Of a DNA stretch of 64,000 nt, positions 48,814 through 57,973 are shown piece by piece. The notes under the pieces are model-generated. The model was not told the DNA's origin. It searched no databases and saw nothing but the letters and a program-made list of their open reading frames with translations. The position numbers were made by a program, and so were the translations under genes. The DNA comes from Bacteroides neonati (GTDB lineage: Bacteria; Bacteroidota; Bacteroidia; Bacteroidales; Bacteroidaceae). The stretch is taken from contig NZ_HG726019.1 in NCBI RefSeq assembly GCF_000499785.1, forward strand, positions 692,645 through 756,644. The letters are read 5' to 3'. Every line of letters starts with the position of its first letter. Positions within the stretch are counted from its first letter, which is position 1.

Positions 48814-48829
48814 CAATTACGCATGGGCC
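48787..48829. repeat. Inverted repeat at the SusC break point
   Basis: Ten-base GC-rich arms GGCCCATGCG (48787-48796) and CGCATGGGCC (48820-48829) flank 23 bases that include the stop of the truncated SusC. A T-rich stretch follows, so it may be a terminator joined to the broken gene by a deletion. Confidence 0.6.
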
Positions 48830-48916
48830 GTTAATGCTTTTCTTCTATTCTCTTTTGAATAGACTTCTAATAGATAAGAAATGTGAACGAAATGTAATAA
48901 CTTAAATTAAATTTTT

Positions 48917-51900
48917 ATGAAAAGGAAAATCAGATTTAAGATAGCACTTTGGCTATCACTCATGATGTTTTTTGTGCCTACGATGGCTTTAGCGCAGGTC
49001 ATGGTTACAGGTAATGTCTCTGATGATATGGGACCTATTATTGGTGCCAATATTATAGTTAAAGGTAGTATTAGCGGTGTTATTAGTGATGTGGATGGAA
49101 ACTTTAAAATACAAGTACCGAATTTGAATAAAGCTGTTCTGAAGATAAGCTTTATTGGTTATAAAGAGCAAGAAGTACCACTAAATGGCAAGAATCACGT
49201 CAAGGTAATCTTAAAAGAAGACTCTGAAATGCTGGAAGAGGTTACGGTAGTTGCTTACGGTGTGCAGAGGAAAGAGACTCTGACAGGTGCTATATCTTCT
49301 GTTAAAACAGAATCTTTACTGGTATCGCCCAATGCCAGTGTAGCAAACTCATTGGCAGGTAAGATTCCGGGATTTTCGTCGGTTCAGTCGAGCGGACAGC
49401 CAGGTGCCGAAGACCCTAAAATTTATATTCGTGGCGCCGGGGCTTTGACGGAAAGTGGTTCTTCGCCTTTGATATTAGTGGATGGTGTAGAACGTAGTTT
49501 CTTCCAAATGGATCCTAACGAGATTGAAGATGTGACGGTATTGAAAGATGCTTCGGCTACAGCTGTATTCGGGGTGCGCGGTGCCAACGGTGTAGTTTTG
49601 GTAACTACGCGCCGCGGTGCAAAAGGTAAAGCCAAGATAGCGGTTAATTCATCAGTAGGTATACAAACTCCTACCCGTATGCTGCACAATGCCGACAGCT
49701 ATACATACGCCACTCTATTCAGAGAGCGTGAAATAAATGACGGTCGCGATCCGGATAGGTATTTCACGGACTATGATTTGGAGCGTTTTCGTTTGGGCGA
49801 TGAGCCTATTATGTATCCAAGTATGGATTGGCGCTCCTATCTATTGAAAAAATCAGCCATACAAACACAACACAATCTTAATATATCGGGCGGTACTGAT
49901 CAGGTGCGATATTTTATTTCCGTAGGGTATCTCTTTCAGGACGGCCTTTTCAAAAATTTCGGGAATAGTTCGGAAGGATATAGCTACAATCGCTATAACT
50001 ATCGTACCAATTTGGATATTGATATTAGTAAAACCACTCTTCTGAAGCTTGGTATAGGTGGCGTTGTGGGTAATCGAAAACAATCAGCGGTTCCGGAAGA
50101 TGGAATGTGGAGAAACATGAATAACAGTCAACCGTTTTCTAGTCCAGGTGTAATTGATGGAAAAGCAGTCGTTATTCCTAATAAGTATGGTGATATTGTA
50201 AACAGCGATCCTGTGACAAATATTTATAATCGTGGTTGGCTCAAGACTATGACCAATACATTGAACATGGACTTACTGCTAGTGCAAAAGTTGGATTTCC
50301 TAACCAAAGGACTTGCAGTAGAAGTGAAAGGGGCTTATAATACCGATTACATCTTCAGAAAAGGTATGACAAAGCAGGCTAGCCGTTATCGATTGTATAG
50401 TGCCTATTATCAGTCGGAACTGGAGAATCCTGAGATGAACCCTACCGATCCGAACTACAATAAGTCAATTGTTTATTTAGTCTCTGGAAATGAAGACGGC
50501 CCAGCGTATAGTGAAGGTGATGGTCGTGGACGTAATTGGTATTTCGAGGCCAGTTTAAGATATAATCGAAAGTTCGGTGATCACAATGTAAGCGGTTTGT
50601 TACTGTATAACCAAAACAAAAAGTATTACCCCGGACAGTTGAGCTTTATTCCTACAGCCTACGTTGGTTTGGTGGGTAGAGCTACTTACGATTACAAGTC
50701 CCGTTACTTGGCGGAGTTTAATATTGGTTACAATGGCTCCGAAAACTTTGCACCGGAAAAACGTTTTGGTACTTTCCCTGCTTTTTCGTTGGGATATATT
50801 CTTTCTGAAGAGAAATTCATGAAAAATATAAAGTTCCTTGATTTCCTGAAATTCAGAGCCACAGTCGGTCTGGTTGGTAACGATAATATAAGTAATAACC
50901 GTTTTCTTTATTTGCCAGATAGCTATGATATAGATAAGAGTGGTACAGACAGAGAATGGGGAAATAATCAATGGGGCTATAATTTTGGTTATGACAATGC
51001 CACCGTTATGAAAGGTACGTTGGAAAACCGTTTAGGTAACCGCAATGTGACTTGGGAAACTTCCTTGAAGCAGAACTATGGTATCGACATTAATTTTTTT
51101 GATAACCGTTTGAAAACCAAGTTCGATTACTTCATTGAGAAGCGTAAAAATATTCTGATTGCACGTAAGACCCTTCCAGGTATCACAGCCTTTACCCCAT
51201 CTCTGCTTCCTGTGGTGAATATGGGAGAAGTTGAGAATAGAGGCTATGAAATTGAACTGAACTGGAACGACCGTATCGGCAATGATTTCAGCTATTACCT
51301 GAATGCTAACATATCTTATGCCAAGAATAAGATAATCTTCCAGGATGAAGTGGAGCCTAACGAGCCTTATCTATGGCGTACGGGCAAGCAGGTAGGAGCT
51401 GTGTTCGGTTATATATCCGATGGTTTCTATCGTGAAGACGAATTCAATATCACAACTGATGCGAAAGGTAAAAAGGTATATACCTTGAAAGAGGGAAATC
51501 CGGTTACGCAGATTGCTGTACTTCCAGGTGATGTGAAGTATAAGGATTTAAATGGGGATAAGTTTATTAATGAGGATGACCAGTGTCAAATAGGATCTTC
51601 TTCACGTCCTAATTATATGTTCGGCTTGAATTATGGTTTCGACTATAAAGGTTTCTTCTTTTCAATGAACTGGACAGGCGCTGCCGAGCGTTCAGTAGTG
51701 CTAGGTCATATGTTTAGCAACCCGTTCGGCGGAACATTGATGGAATATCAAACAGAAGGTATTTGGAGACCTGAAACGGCTGAGGTAGCCACTGCTCCCC
51801 GTCTCTCAAAAGATCATGCCGACTATAACCATCGACAATCAGATCTTTGGGTAAAAGATGGATCTTATTTAAAATTAAAGAACTTGACAGTGGGATATAA

Positions 51901-52084
51901 CTTCATAAACCGTCCGGCCTTGAAGAAACTAGGTATCAGTCAGTTGGGAATTAAATTTACAGGCTATAACCTGTTGACTTTCGACCATCTCAAAATTATG
52001 GATCCGGAATCCAATCCAGATTGGTATAATGACCGTTATCCGGTAATGAAGATTTATAACTTGGGTGTGAATATTACTTTTTAA
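48917..52084 (+). CDS. SusC/RagA TonB-dependent transporter of the GAG locus, pair 1
   Basis: Full-length importer of 1055 residues: signal peptide ending MALAQ (27), carboxypeptidase-regulatory-like repeat at about 28-100, TonB box EVTVVAYG near 111, plug segments IYIRGAGALTE and LILVDGVERSF, barrel ending NITF. No STN domain. It is the intact paralogue of the half gene just upstream. Its SusD partner originally followed about 20-40 bp later, but a 1023-bp insertion element now lies between them and may reduce expression of everything downstream. Codons end in T more often than in the neighbouring sulfatase gene, which hints at a separate origin for this block. Confidence 0.95.
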   Translation: MKRKIRFKIALWLSLMMFFVPTMALAQVMVTGNVSDDMGPIIGANIIVKGSISGVISDVDGNFKIQVPNLNKAVLKISFIGYKEQEVPLNGKNHVKVILKEDSEMLEEVTVVAYGVQRKETLTGAISSVKTESLLVSPNASVANSLAGKIPGFSSVQSSGQPGAEDPKIYIRGAGALTESGSSPLILVDGVERSFFQMDPNEIEDVTVLKDASATAVFGVRGANGVVLVTTRRGAKGKAKIAVNSSVGIQTPTRMLHNADSYTYATLFREREINDGRDPDRYFTDYDLERFRLGDEPIMYPSMDWRSYLLKKSAIQTQHNLNISGGTDQVRYFISVGYLFQDGLFKNFGNSSEGYSYNRYNYRTNLDIDISKTTLLKLGIGGVVGNRKQSAVPEDGMWRNMNNSQPFSSPGVIDGKAVVIPNKYGDIVNSDPVTNIYNRGWLKTMTNTLNMDLLLVQKLDFLTKGLAVEVKGAYNTDYIFRKGMTKQASRYRLYSAYYQSELENPEMNPTDPNYNKSIVYLVSGNEDGPAYSEGDGRGRNWYFEASLRYNRKFGDHNVSGLLLYNQNKKYYPGQLSFIPTAYVGLVGRATYDYKSRYLAEFNIGYNGSENFAPEKRFGTFPAFSLGYILSEEKFMKNIKFLDFLKFRATVGLVGNDNISNNRFLYLPDSYDIDKSGTDREWGNNQWGYNFGYDNATVMKGTLENRLGNRNVTWETSLKQNYGIDINFFDNRLKTKFDYFIEKRKNILIARKTLPGITAFTPSLLPVVNMGEVENRGYEIELNWNDRIGNDFSYYLNANISYAKNKIIFQDEVEPNEPYLWRTGKQVGAVFGYISDGFYREDEFNITTDAKGKKVYTLKEGNPVTQIAVLPGDVKYKDLNGDKFINEDDQCQIGSSSRPNYMFGLNYGFDYKGFFFSMNWTGAAERSVVLGHMFSNPFGGTLMEYQTEGIWRPETAEVATAPRLSKDHADYNHRQSDLWVKDGSYLKLKNLTVGYNFINRPALKKLGISQLGIKFTGYNLLTFDHLKIMDPESNPDWYNDRYPVMKIYNLGVNITF

Positions 52085-52091
52085 AAAATAA

Positions 52092-52098
52092 TATGATT
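52092..52098. repeat. Target-site duplication of the IS, left copy
   Basis: TATGATT directly precedes the left terminal repeat and recurs at 53122-53128 after the right one. Confidence 0.9.
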
Positions 52099-53121
52099 AC
52101 CCGTTGGCGGAATTAATTATCTAATAAGATGTTTTAAAATAAGTTGTACATATTCGTGATATTTAGTATATTAGAAGTGAGCAAACTTTTTAATATGTCA
52201 TCACTCTATGCACAACTTATATGCAATATTCGCAAAATTTCTCCACATTTGCAAGGAGTTTTCTGATAATCTTGTAACCGAACACGGTAACATACCTCGC
52301 CCCGGAGTTGTTCCTCGTTTTTCTGATTTAGAAGTAGTTTCTCTTAGCCTTACGATGGAGTCTATTGGTTTGGATAGTGAAAACTACTTATTTTCCAAAC
52401 TAGGAGAATACTCCAATGAGCTGCCACATCTAATTTCAAGAAGACAATTTAATGATCGTAGGAAACTCACAGCCAATCTCTGTAAAGAGATACGCGAAAG
52501 AATTGTGACTGAAATTGATGGTGGGGAAGAATTCTTCTGTATAGATTCAAAGCCAATAGAGGTTTGTCGTATTGCCAGAGCTAAACGCTGCAAAGTTGGC
52601 AAAGATGACTATGAACGTTCACCTGCATTTGGATATTGCGCTTCACAAAAACTTTATTACTATGGCTACAAACTACACGCAGTCTGTGGATTAAACGGTG
52701 TGATACACTCCTTTGATTTGACAAAGGCAAACGTTCATGACATTCATTATCTTCAGGATGTAAAGTATGAATATCAGGATTGTAGCCTGTTTGGTGATAA
52801 AGGATATATTGGAACTGAGGTACAATTGGATTTATTTGAAAGTGCTAACATTAAACTGGAAGTACCTTACAGACTCAATCAAAAGAATTGGAAGCCAACA
52901 TTTATTCCTTTTGCTAAAGCAAGGAAAAGAATTGAAACACTCTTTTCGCAGATGTGTGACCAGTTCATGATGATAAGGAATTATGCCAAAGACGTCAATG
53001 GGATTTTTACTAGGATAATCAGTAAGATTAGCGCTCTTACGATTTTGCAATACATCAACAAAATGAACAATAGACCTATTGGAAGGATTAAATATGCGCT
53101 AATTTAATTCCGCCAACGGGT
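52099..53121 (+). mobile_element. Complete IS982-like insertion sequence, 1023 bp
   Basis: Perfect 18-bp terminal inverted repeats begin ACCCGTTGGCGG (52099-52116 and, inverted, 53104-53121). A 7-bp target duplication TATGATT flanks both ends, and one intact transposase gene lies inside. Size and repeat length fit the IS982 family. The element sits in the short gap between the SusC stop and the SusD start, so the pre-insertion junction can be rebuilt exactly. Confidence 0.95.
52208..53107 (+). CDS. IS982-family DDE transposase
   Basis: Full-length 299-residue transposase. The catalytic acidic residues are visible as Asp113 (CIDSKPI), Asp197 (FGDKGYIG) and Glu243 (KRIETLFSQ), the pattern of the IS4/IS982-like RNase-H fold. 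KARKRIETLFSQMCDQF is the family-typical end. The frame is intact and the terminal repeats match, so the element may still be active. It is transcribed in the same direction as the surrounding operon. Confidence 0.93.
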   Translation: MHNLYAIFAKFLHICKEFSDNLVTEHGNIPRPGVVPRFSDLEVVSLSLTMESIGLDSENYLFSKLGEYSNELPHLISRRQFNDRRKLTANLCKEIRERIVTEIDGGEEFFCIDSKPIEVCRIARAKRCKVGKDDYERSPAFGYCASQKLYYYGYKLHAVCGLNGVIHSFDLTKANVHDIHYLQDVKYEYQDCSLFGDKGYIGTEVQLDLFESANIKLEVPYRLNQKNWKPTFIPFAKARKRIETLFSQMCDQFMMIRNYAKDVNGIFTRIISKISALTILQYINKMNNRPIGRIKYALI

Positions 53122-53128
53122 TATGATT
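53122..53128. repeat. Target-site duplication of the IS, right copy
   Basis: Second copy of TATGATT. It abuts the SusD ATG at 53129, so the insertion removed the original upstream ribosome-binding context from the SusD start. Confidence 0.9.
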
Positions 53129-54931
53129 ATGAAGAAATATATAAATAGCTTGTTCGTGGTTTTTTCGTTGCTATTCGTAGGATGTGACGATTTCAAGTTT
53201 GGTAATGCCTTTCTTGAGAAACCTTTAAGTGACGAGGTGAATATAGACAGTGTGTATGCGCATAAAGTATATGCTGAACAAGCATTGGCGCAGATCTATC
53301 ATACGCTTCCAGACTTTCAACCTCAGGCCAATCGCTTGTCATGGGGTATATTGGAGTCTTTGACTGATTTGGCGGATATGACTAAAGGTGGAGGTAACAG
53401 TTATCATAAAGGCACTATGTCGGCAGCCGATCCGGGTGGTGGTCCTTATCAGATGATTTATAACGAGGCTGATGGAGCAATGTCTGCTACTTGGGGTATT
53501 CGTAAAGCTTATATATTCCTGGACAACATAGATCGTGTACCCGATATGACGGATGAAGAAAAGCGCACCCGTAAAGGAGAAGCTAAAGCTATCATGGCTT
53601 TTCATTATGTGCAAATGTTCCGTTATCTGGGAGGTATGCCATGGATTGATCGTGCCTATGGTCCCGGAGATGAAATGAAATTTACCCGTATGACGGTGCA
53701 AGATATGGTGACAAAGGTGCGTAACTTAATTGATGAGGCTGCCGCCATGCTACCATGGGAAGTAGAAGCTGCAGATGACGGACGTATGACAAAGGCTGGT
53801 ATGATGGCATTGAAAGTACGTTTTCTGTTATTTGCTGCCAGCCCCTTATTCAATAGCGAACAACCATTCAAGTCGGGAGAGGCTTCTAATCGGCACTATA
53901 CATGGTGGGGAAATTATGATAAGAGCCGTTGGCAAGATGCATTAGACGCTGGTTTGGCGTTCTTGCGTGAAAATCAAAATAATAATAACTTCTATCAATT
54001 AGTTAATACAGGTAATCCGCGTAAAGATTTCTGGGATGGGTATTTTACCCGTTACAATCATGAGATTTTGATATGTAGTCATCGTTATACGAAATGGAAT
54101 GTGAATAGTAAGGCTATTTCACAGATTAGATATGGAGCAGGCCATCCTACTATGAATTATGTAAATATGTTCCAAATGAAAGATGGAACAGAGTTTGACT
54201 GGAATAATCCGGTGCATGCTAAATATCCTTTCTTTGATGCAAAAGGCAATATGGTTCGTGATCCACGTCTGTATGAGACTGTCATTGTAAATCAGGACAA
54301 AATATTGGGACGTAAGGCAGAAATATACTGGAAAGGACGTGATGCTCCGAATCGCATGGGAGGAAAGGGTAATGGTGACTTTATTTGGAATAACTATGCT
54401 ATCTGTGGTATAGCAGTGCGCAAGCATACACAAGATTTGAGAGTTGATGTGCAGAATAAGTTCTATGAATGTCCATTGCTACGTTTACCAGAAGTTTATT
54501 TGAGCATAGCTGAAGCAATGAATGAGTTGGGCAAAGCTACGGAGAAAGACGAATTTGGACGCGATGCTTACGATTATGTCAATTTAGTTCGCGACCGTGT
54601 AGAAATGTGGGGTTATACTAAAGAAATGATTACTCCAGGAAAGGGTTTGCGTGAAGCCATTTTGCGTGAGAGAGCGTTGGAGTTTGGTTTTGAAGAAGTA
54701 CGCTACTTCGATATCAATCGTTGGAAACACAAAGATTATTTGGATATCACTCGTTATACGTTGGATACATGGAAAGAAGCAGACGGTTCTTATCGTCATG
54801 AATTGACGCAATTCTTCCCAAACAAACGTATATGGGTAGAACTTTGGGATGATCGTTACTATTTGACTCCACTTCCATTGATAGAAATCAACAAGAAGTA
54901 TGGTTTGGTTCAGAATCCCGGTTGGGAATAA
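53129..54931 (+). CDS. SusD/RagB glycan-binding lipoprotein of the GAG locus, pair 1
   Basis: Surface lipoprotein of 600 residues (lipobox LLFVGC). SusD features include KAIMAFHYVQMFRYLGGMPW, LRLPEVYLSIAEAMNELG and RERALEFGFEEVRYFDINRW, and it ends with YLTPLPLIEINKKYGL. The ATG at 53129 follows directly after the target duplication. An in-frame ATG at 53123, two codons earlier, lies within that duplication. It partners the SusC at 48917, from which it is now separated by the IS. The protein frame is undamaged, but its translation signals now come from the IS end. Confidence 0.92.
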   Translation: MKKYINSLFVVFSLLFVGCDDFKFGNAFLEKPLSDEVNIDSVYAHKVYAEQALAQIYHTLPDFQPQANRLSWGILESLTDLADMTKGGGNSYHKGTMSAADPGGGPYQMIYNEADGAMSATWGIRKAYIFLDNIDRVPDMTDEEKRTRKGEAKAIMAFHYVQMFRYLGGMPWIDRAYGPGDEMKFTRMTVQDMVTKVRNLIDEAAAMLPWEVEAADDGRMTKAGMMALKVRFLLFAASPLFNSEQPFKSGEASNRHYTWWGNYDKSRWQDALDAGLAFLRENQNNNNFYQLVNTGNPRKDFWDGYFTRYNHEILICSHRYTKWNVNSKAISQIRYGAGHPTMNYVNMFQMKDGTEFDWNNPVHAKYPFFDAKGNMVRDPRLYETVIVNQDKILGRKAEIYWKGRDAPNRMGGKGNGDFIWNNYAICGIAVRKHTQDLRVDVQNKFYECPLLRLPEVYLSIAEAMNELGKATEKDEFGRDAYDYVNLVRDRVEMWGYTKEMITPGKGLREAILRERALEFGFEEVRYFDINRWKHKDYLDITRYTLDTWKEADGSYRHELTQFFPNKRIWVELWDDRYYLTPLPLIEINKKYGLVQNPGWE

Positions 54932-54961
54932 TGAAATTCTAATTATTAGCACAAATGTGAT

Positions 54962-57958
54962 ATGAAAAAAAGAAATATATTGATATTTGGAATGGCCGGT
55001 TTGTTTTCACTCGCAACCATGGCTCAACAGACGGTTACAGGAATAGTACAGGATCGTTATGGCATTCCAATGAAGGGAGTGGCTTTGTTTACCGTAGGTG
55101 CACCAGAAAACAAAGTGATAACTGGTGAAAACGGAGCATTTGTTCTCAAAGCGGACGAAGGAGACTATATCGAAGTGAGATATGCCGATGGTAAAGTAAG
55201 GCGTGTATGGGTATCAGATAAGTCAGTGAAAATTTGTTTGACCGATGTGGATTTCTTGGTAGAGAATAGAGGAGTAGAGTATACGGAACGTGAACAAACG
55301 CAGGCTGTCACCACGATTTCCGGTGAAGCGTTAAGATCAAACTCTTCTCCCAATCTGACCAATGCGTTAAATGGCTTATTCCCGGGATTAATGGTGAAGC
55401 AAAATACCGGTTGGACGAAGAATGCCAGTTTGACAGTTCGTGGAGGAGGCTCTTTGAGAGGGGCTGAACCCTTAGTGATTGTAGATGGAATACCTCGCCC
55501 TTTAGAATATGTCAATGGGAACGAAGTGGAAAGTATTTCTGTACTGAAAGACGGAGCCGCTACTGCTTTGTGGGGATTGCGTGGAGCTAATGGTGTAATT
55601 GTAGTTAAGACGAAACGAGGCCTGTATAATACTAAAAGTGTAAACGTAAATTATACCTTTGGAATGGGGATGCCCATCAATCAGCCTAAATTTGTAGACG
55701 GATATACTTATGCACAGATGAAGAATGAAGCGTTGTATTATGATGGTCTGGAACCACAATACAATCAAGCAGCTTTAGATGCTTTTCGCGATGGTTCTCG
55801 CCCGGACTTGTATGCGAATACTAACTGGATGAGTGAAGCGTTGCGTAATCACACTACAAACCATCAATTGAACCTCTCTTTCAGAGGAGGAGGGAAGTCT
55901 TTGCGCTACTATGCGTTGGTGAATTATAAGAACGATCAGGGTATTTTGAATGAAAGTCTTACTCAACTTTCCGAACGTTATGATGCGCAAATGAAGAAAT
56001 ATGACTTGAATGCTCGTATTAATTTGGATGTTGACATTACCAGTTCTACCACGGCTACTTTGTCAATGTTCGGTCTGTTGCGTGAAGAAAATCGCCCAAG
56101 GATCAGTGAGGGAACCATGTTTTCCTATCTATATAACACTCCTTCGGCAGTATATCCGATTCGTACCTCTTCTGGTGAATGGGGAGGAAGTCTGTTATTC
56201 CCGAACAACCCTATTGCCGAAATTGCCGATATCGGATATTACCGAACTGATCGGCGTCTGCTACAATCAAATTTACGTATTCATCAGGACTTGTCTATGC
56301 TGGCGAAAGGTTTGAGTGCAGAATTATCCCTTGCGTATGATAATGATGCCGTTTTTCAAGAGACTGGTACACAAAGCTATGTTTATGAACAGAATGACCT
56401 GATATTGAATCCGAATACGGGAGAATATGAAATCGTGACAGAAAAAAAAGGTGAAGATAAAGCTCTATCTATTAATAATAATAATCTGAACAGTCAGTAC
56501 ATGCGCACGGTACTTGAGGGTAAGATTGGTTATGACCGTGCTTTTGGTCGTCATGCCGTGAATGGATTACTTCAATATTGGCAACAGTCCTATGTTCCGA
56601 AAGGTAGAAATAATTCCATGTATCGTCAGTCATATATGTTTGCAGGAGGATATAACTACGACAATCGTTATGCACTGAACGTAATAGTGAATCGTATGGG
56701 TACCAGTGTATTGAGCAGAAATGATAAATATCGTACTTATCCCTCCGTATCGGCTGCTTGGATACTTTCCAATGAGTCATTTATGAAGAACCTGCAGATA
56801 ATAGACAATTTCAAGTTGCGCGCCTCCTGGGGACGTTCGGGCAATGACAATATTGGCTACGAACTAGATGTACGTTACTGGGAAAGTACTGGTGGTTATC
56901 AATTCGGTGTTACTCCAGCAGGTTCTTCCGGTATGCATGCAGGTACATTGGCTATAGAGAAGCTTGACATTGAGATAGCAGATAAATATGACGTAGGATT
57001 TGATTTGCAGATGTTGGACAAGCGATTGTCTTTAGCTACGGATTTCTATATGGATAAGCGGAGAAATATATTGGTAAGTAATAGCTCTCTGTATTCTGCA
57101 GTGATTGGAGCAGGGATTCCCAGCCAATGCATCGGTGCGGTCGACACGAAAGGTCTTGAACTATCGTTGGTTTGGAGAGATAAAGTAGGTAAGAACTTCA
57201 ACTACTATGTAGGTGGAAATTTCTCGTCCATGAAGACTGAAATTATGGAAAACGGTGAAGGATATCAGCCTTATAGCTACCTGTATAAGAAAGGTAATCA
57301 ACTGGGACAGAATTATGGTTTGGAGGCTATCGGATACTTTAACGATTGGGATGATATTAAAAAAAGTCCTGAACAAACATTCTCTGATGTACGTCCGGGT
57401 GACATTAAATATAAAGATCAGAATGGTGACAATCAGATTAATGAACATGACGTTGTGTCTATTGGACATTCTATCAATCCTGGTTTTTTCTATGGCATCA
57501 ATTTAGGGTTCGAGTACAAAGGTTTTGGTATTGATATGTTGTTTCAGGGTGCTGGGCAATTGAGTCGTATGTTGAATACGGCAAGCGTATATTGGCCGTT
57601 GCGCAACGGTAAGAGTAACTTGTCAAAGTGGTATCTTGAAGACAATGTACGATGGACTGAAGAAACTAAAAATAGTGCAACGTTGCCTCGTTTGACTACA
57701 CTTAATAATGCTAATAACTTCCGTAGTAGCACTCAATGGCTGGCAGACGGTTCTTATTTAAAATTGCGTAACTTGAATATTTACTATAACCTGCCTCAGA
57801 AATGGATAAAACCTATGAGAGTAAATAAATGTCAGGTATATGTAAGAGGTAATAATCTGTTTTCTTGGGACCACATTGATTATGCAAATTGTGAGGATAT
57901 ATCTGTCAACTATCCAGACTTAATGTCTGTGTATGTAGGTTTAAATATTAACTTCTAA
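54962..57958 (+). CDS. SusC/RagA transporter of the GAG locus, pair 2, with divergent TonB-box region
   Basis: Outer-membrane importer of 998 residues: signal peptide ending TMAQ (21), shortened regulatory-like repeat, plug segments LTVRGGGSLRG and LVIVDGIPRPL, barrel ending NINF. Most SusC proteins have an (E)VVVVGYG segment before the plug. Here the corresponding stretch reads LVENRGVEYTEREQTQAV, so TonB may be contacted through a different sequence. It is one of two SusC/SusD pairs in tandem in this locus, and its SusD follows 15 bp later. Confidence 0.93.
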   Translation: MKKRNILIFGMAGLFSLATMAQQTVTGIVQDRYGIPMKGVALFTVGAPENKVITGENGAFVLKADEGDYIEVRYADGKVRRVWVSDKSVKICLTDVDFLVENRGVEYTEREQTQAVTTISGEALRSNSSPNLTNALNGLFPGLMVKQNTGWTKNASLTVRGGGSLRGAEPLVIVDGIPRPLEYVNGNEVESISVLKDGAATALWGLRGANGVIVVKTKRGLYNTKSVNVNYTFGMGMPINQPKFVDGYTYAQMKNEALYYDGLEPQYNQAALDAFRDGSRPDLYANTNWMSEALRNHTTNHQLNLSFRGGGKSLRYYALVNYKNDQGILNESLTQLSERYDAQMKKYDLNARINLDVDITSSTTATLSMFGLLREENRPRISEGTMFSYLYNTPSAVYPIRTSSGEWGGSLLFPNNPIAEIADIGYYRTDRRLLQSNLRIHQDLSMLAKGLSAELSLAYDNDAVFQETGTQSYVYEQNDLILNPNTGEYEIVTEKKGEDKALSINNNNLNSQYMRTVLEGKIGYDRAFGRHAVNGLLQYWQQSYVPKGRNNSMYRQSYMFAGGYNYDNRYALNVIVNRMGTSVLSRNDKYRTYPSVSAAWILSNESFMKNLQIIDNFKLRASWGRSGNDNIGYELDVRYWESTGGYQFGVTPAGSSGMHAGTLAIEKLDIEIADKYDVGFDLQMLDKRLSLATDFYMDKRRNILVSNSSLYSAVIGAGIPSQCIGAVDTKGLELSLVWRDKVGKNFNYYVGGNFSSMKTEIMENGEGYQPYSYLYKKGNQLGQNYGLEAIGYFNDWDDIKKSPEQTFSDVRPGDIKYKDQNGDNQINEHDVVSIGHSINPGFFYGINLGFEYKGFGIDMLFQGAGQLSRMLNTASVYWPLRNGKSNLSKWYLEDNVRWTEETKNSATLPRLTTLNNANNFRSSTQWLADGSYLKLRNLNIYYNLPQKWIKPMRVNKCQVYVRGNNLFSWDHIDYANCEDISVNYPDLMSVYVGLNINF

Positions 57959-57973
57959 AAATAACAGAACAAT

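Noticed and set aside
48787..48829. Inverted repeat at the SusC break as an invertible promoter or gene switch
   Set aside because: The arms are only 10 bp and 23 bp apart, no recombinase gene is near, and there is no promoter box between them. A terminator or deletion scar is simpler.
47101..48916. Frameshift rather than truncation in the short SusC
   Set aside because: No SusC-like sequence continues in any frame between the stop and the next SusC start, so material is missing.
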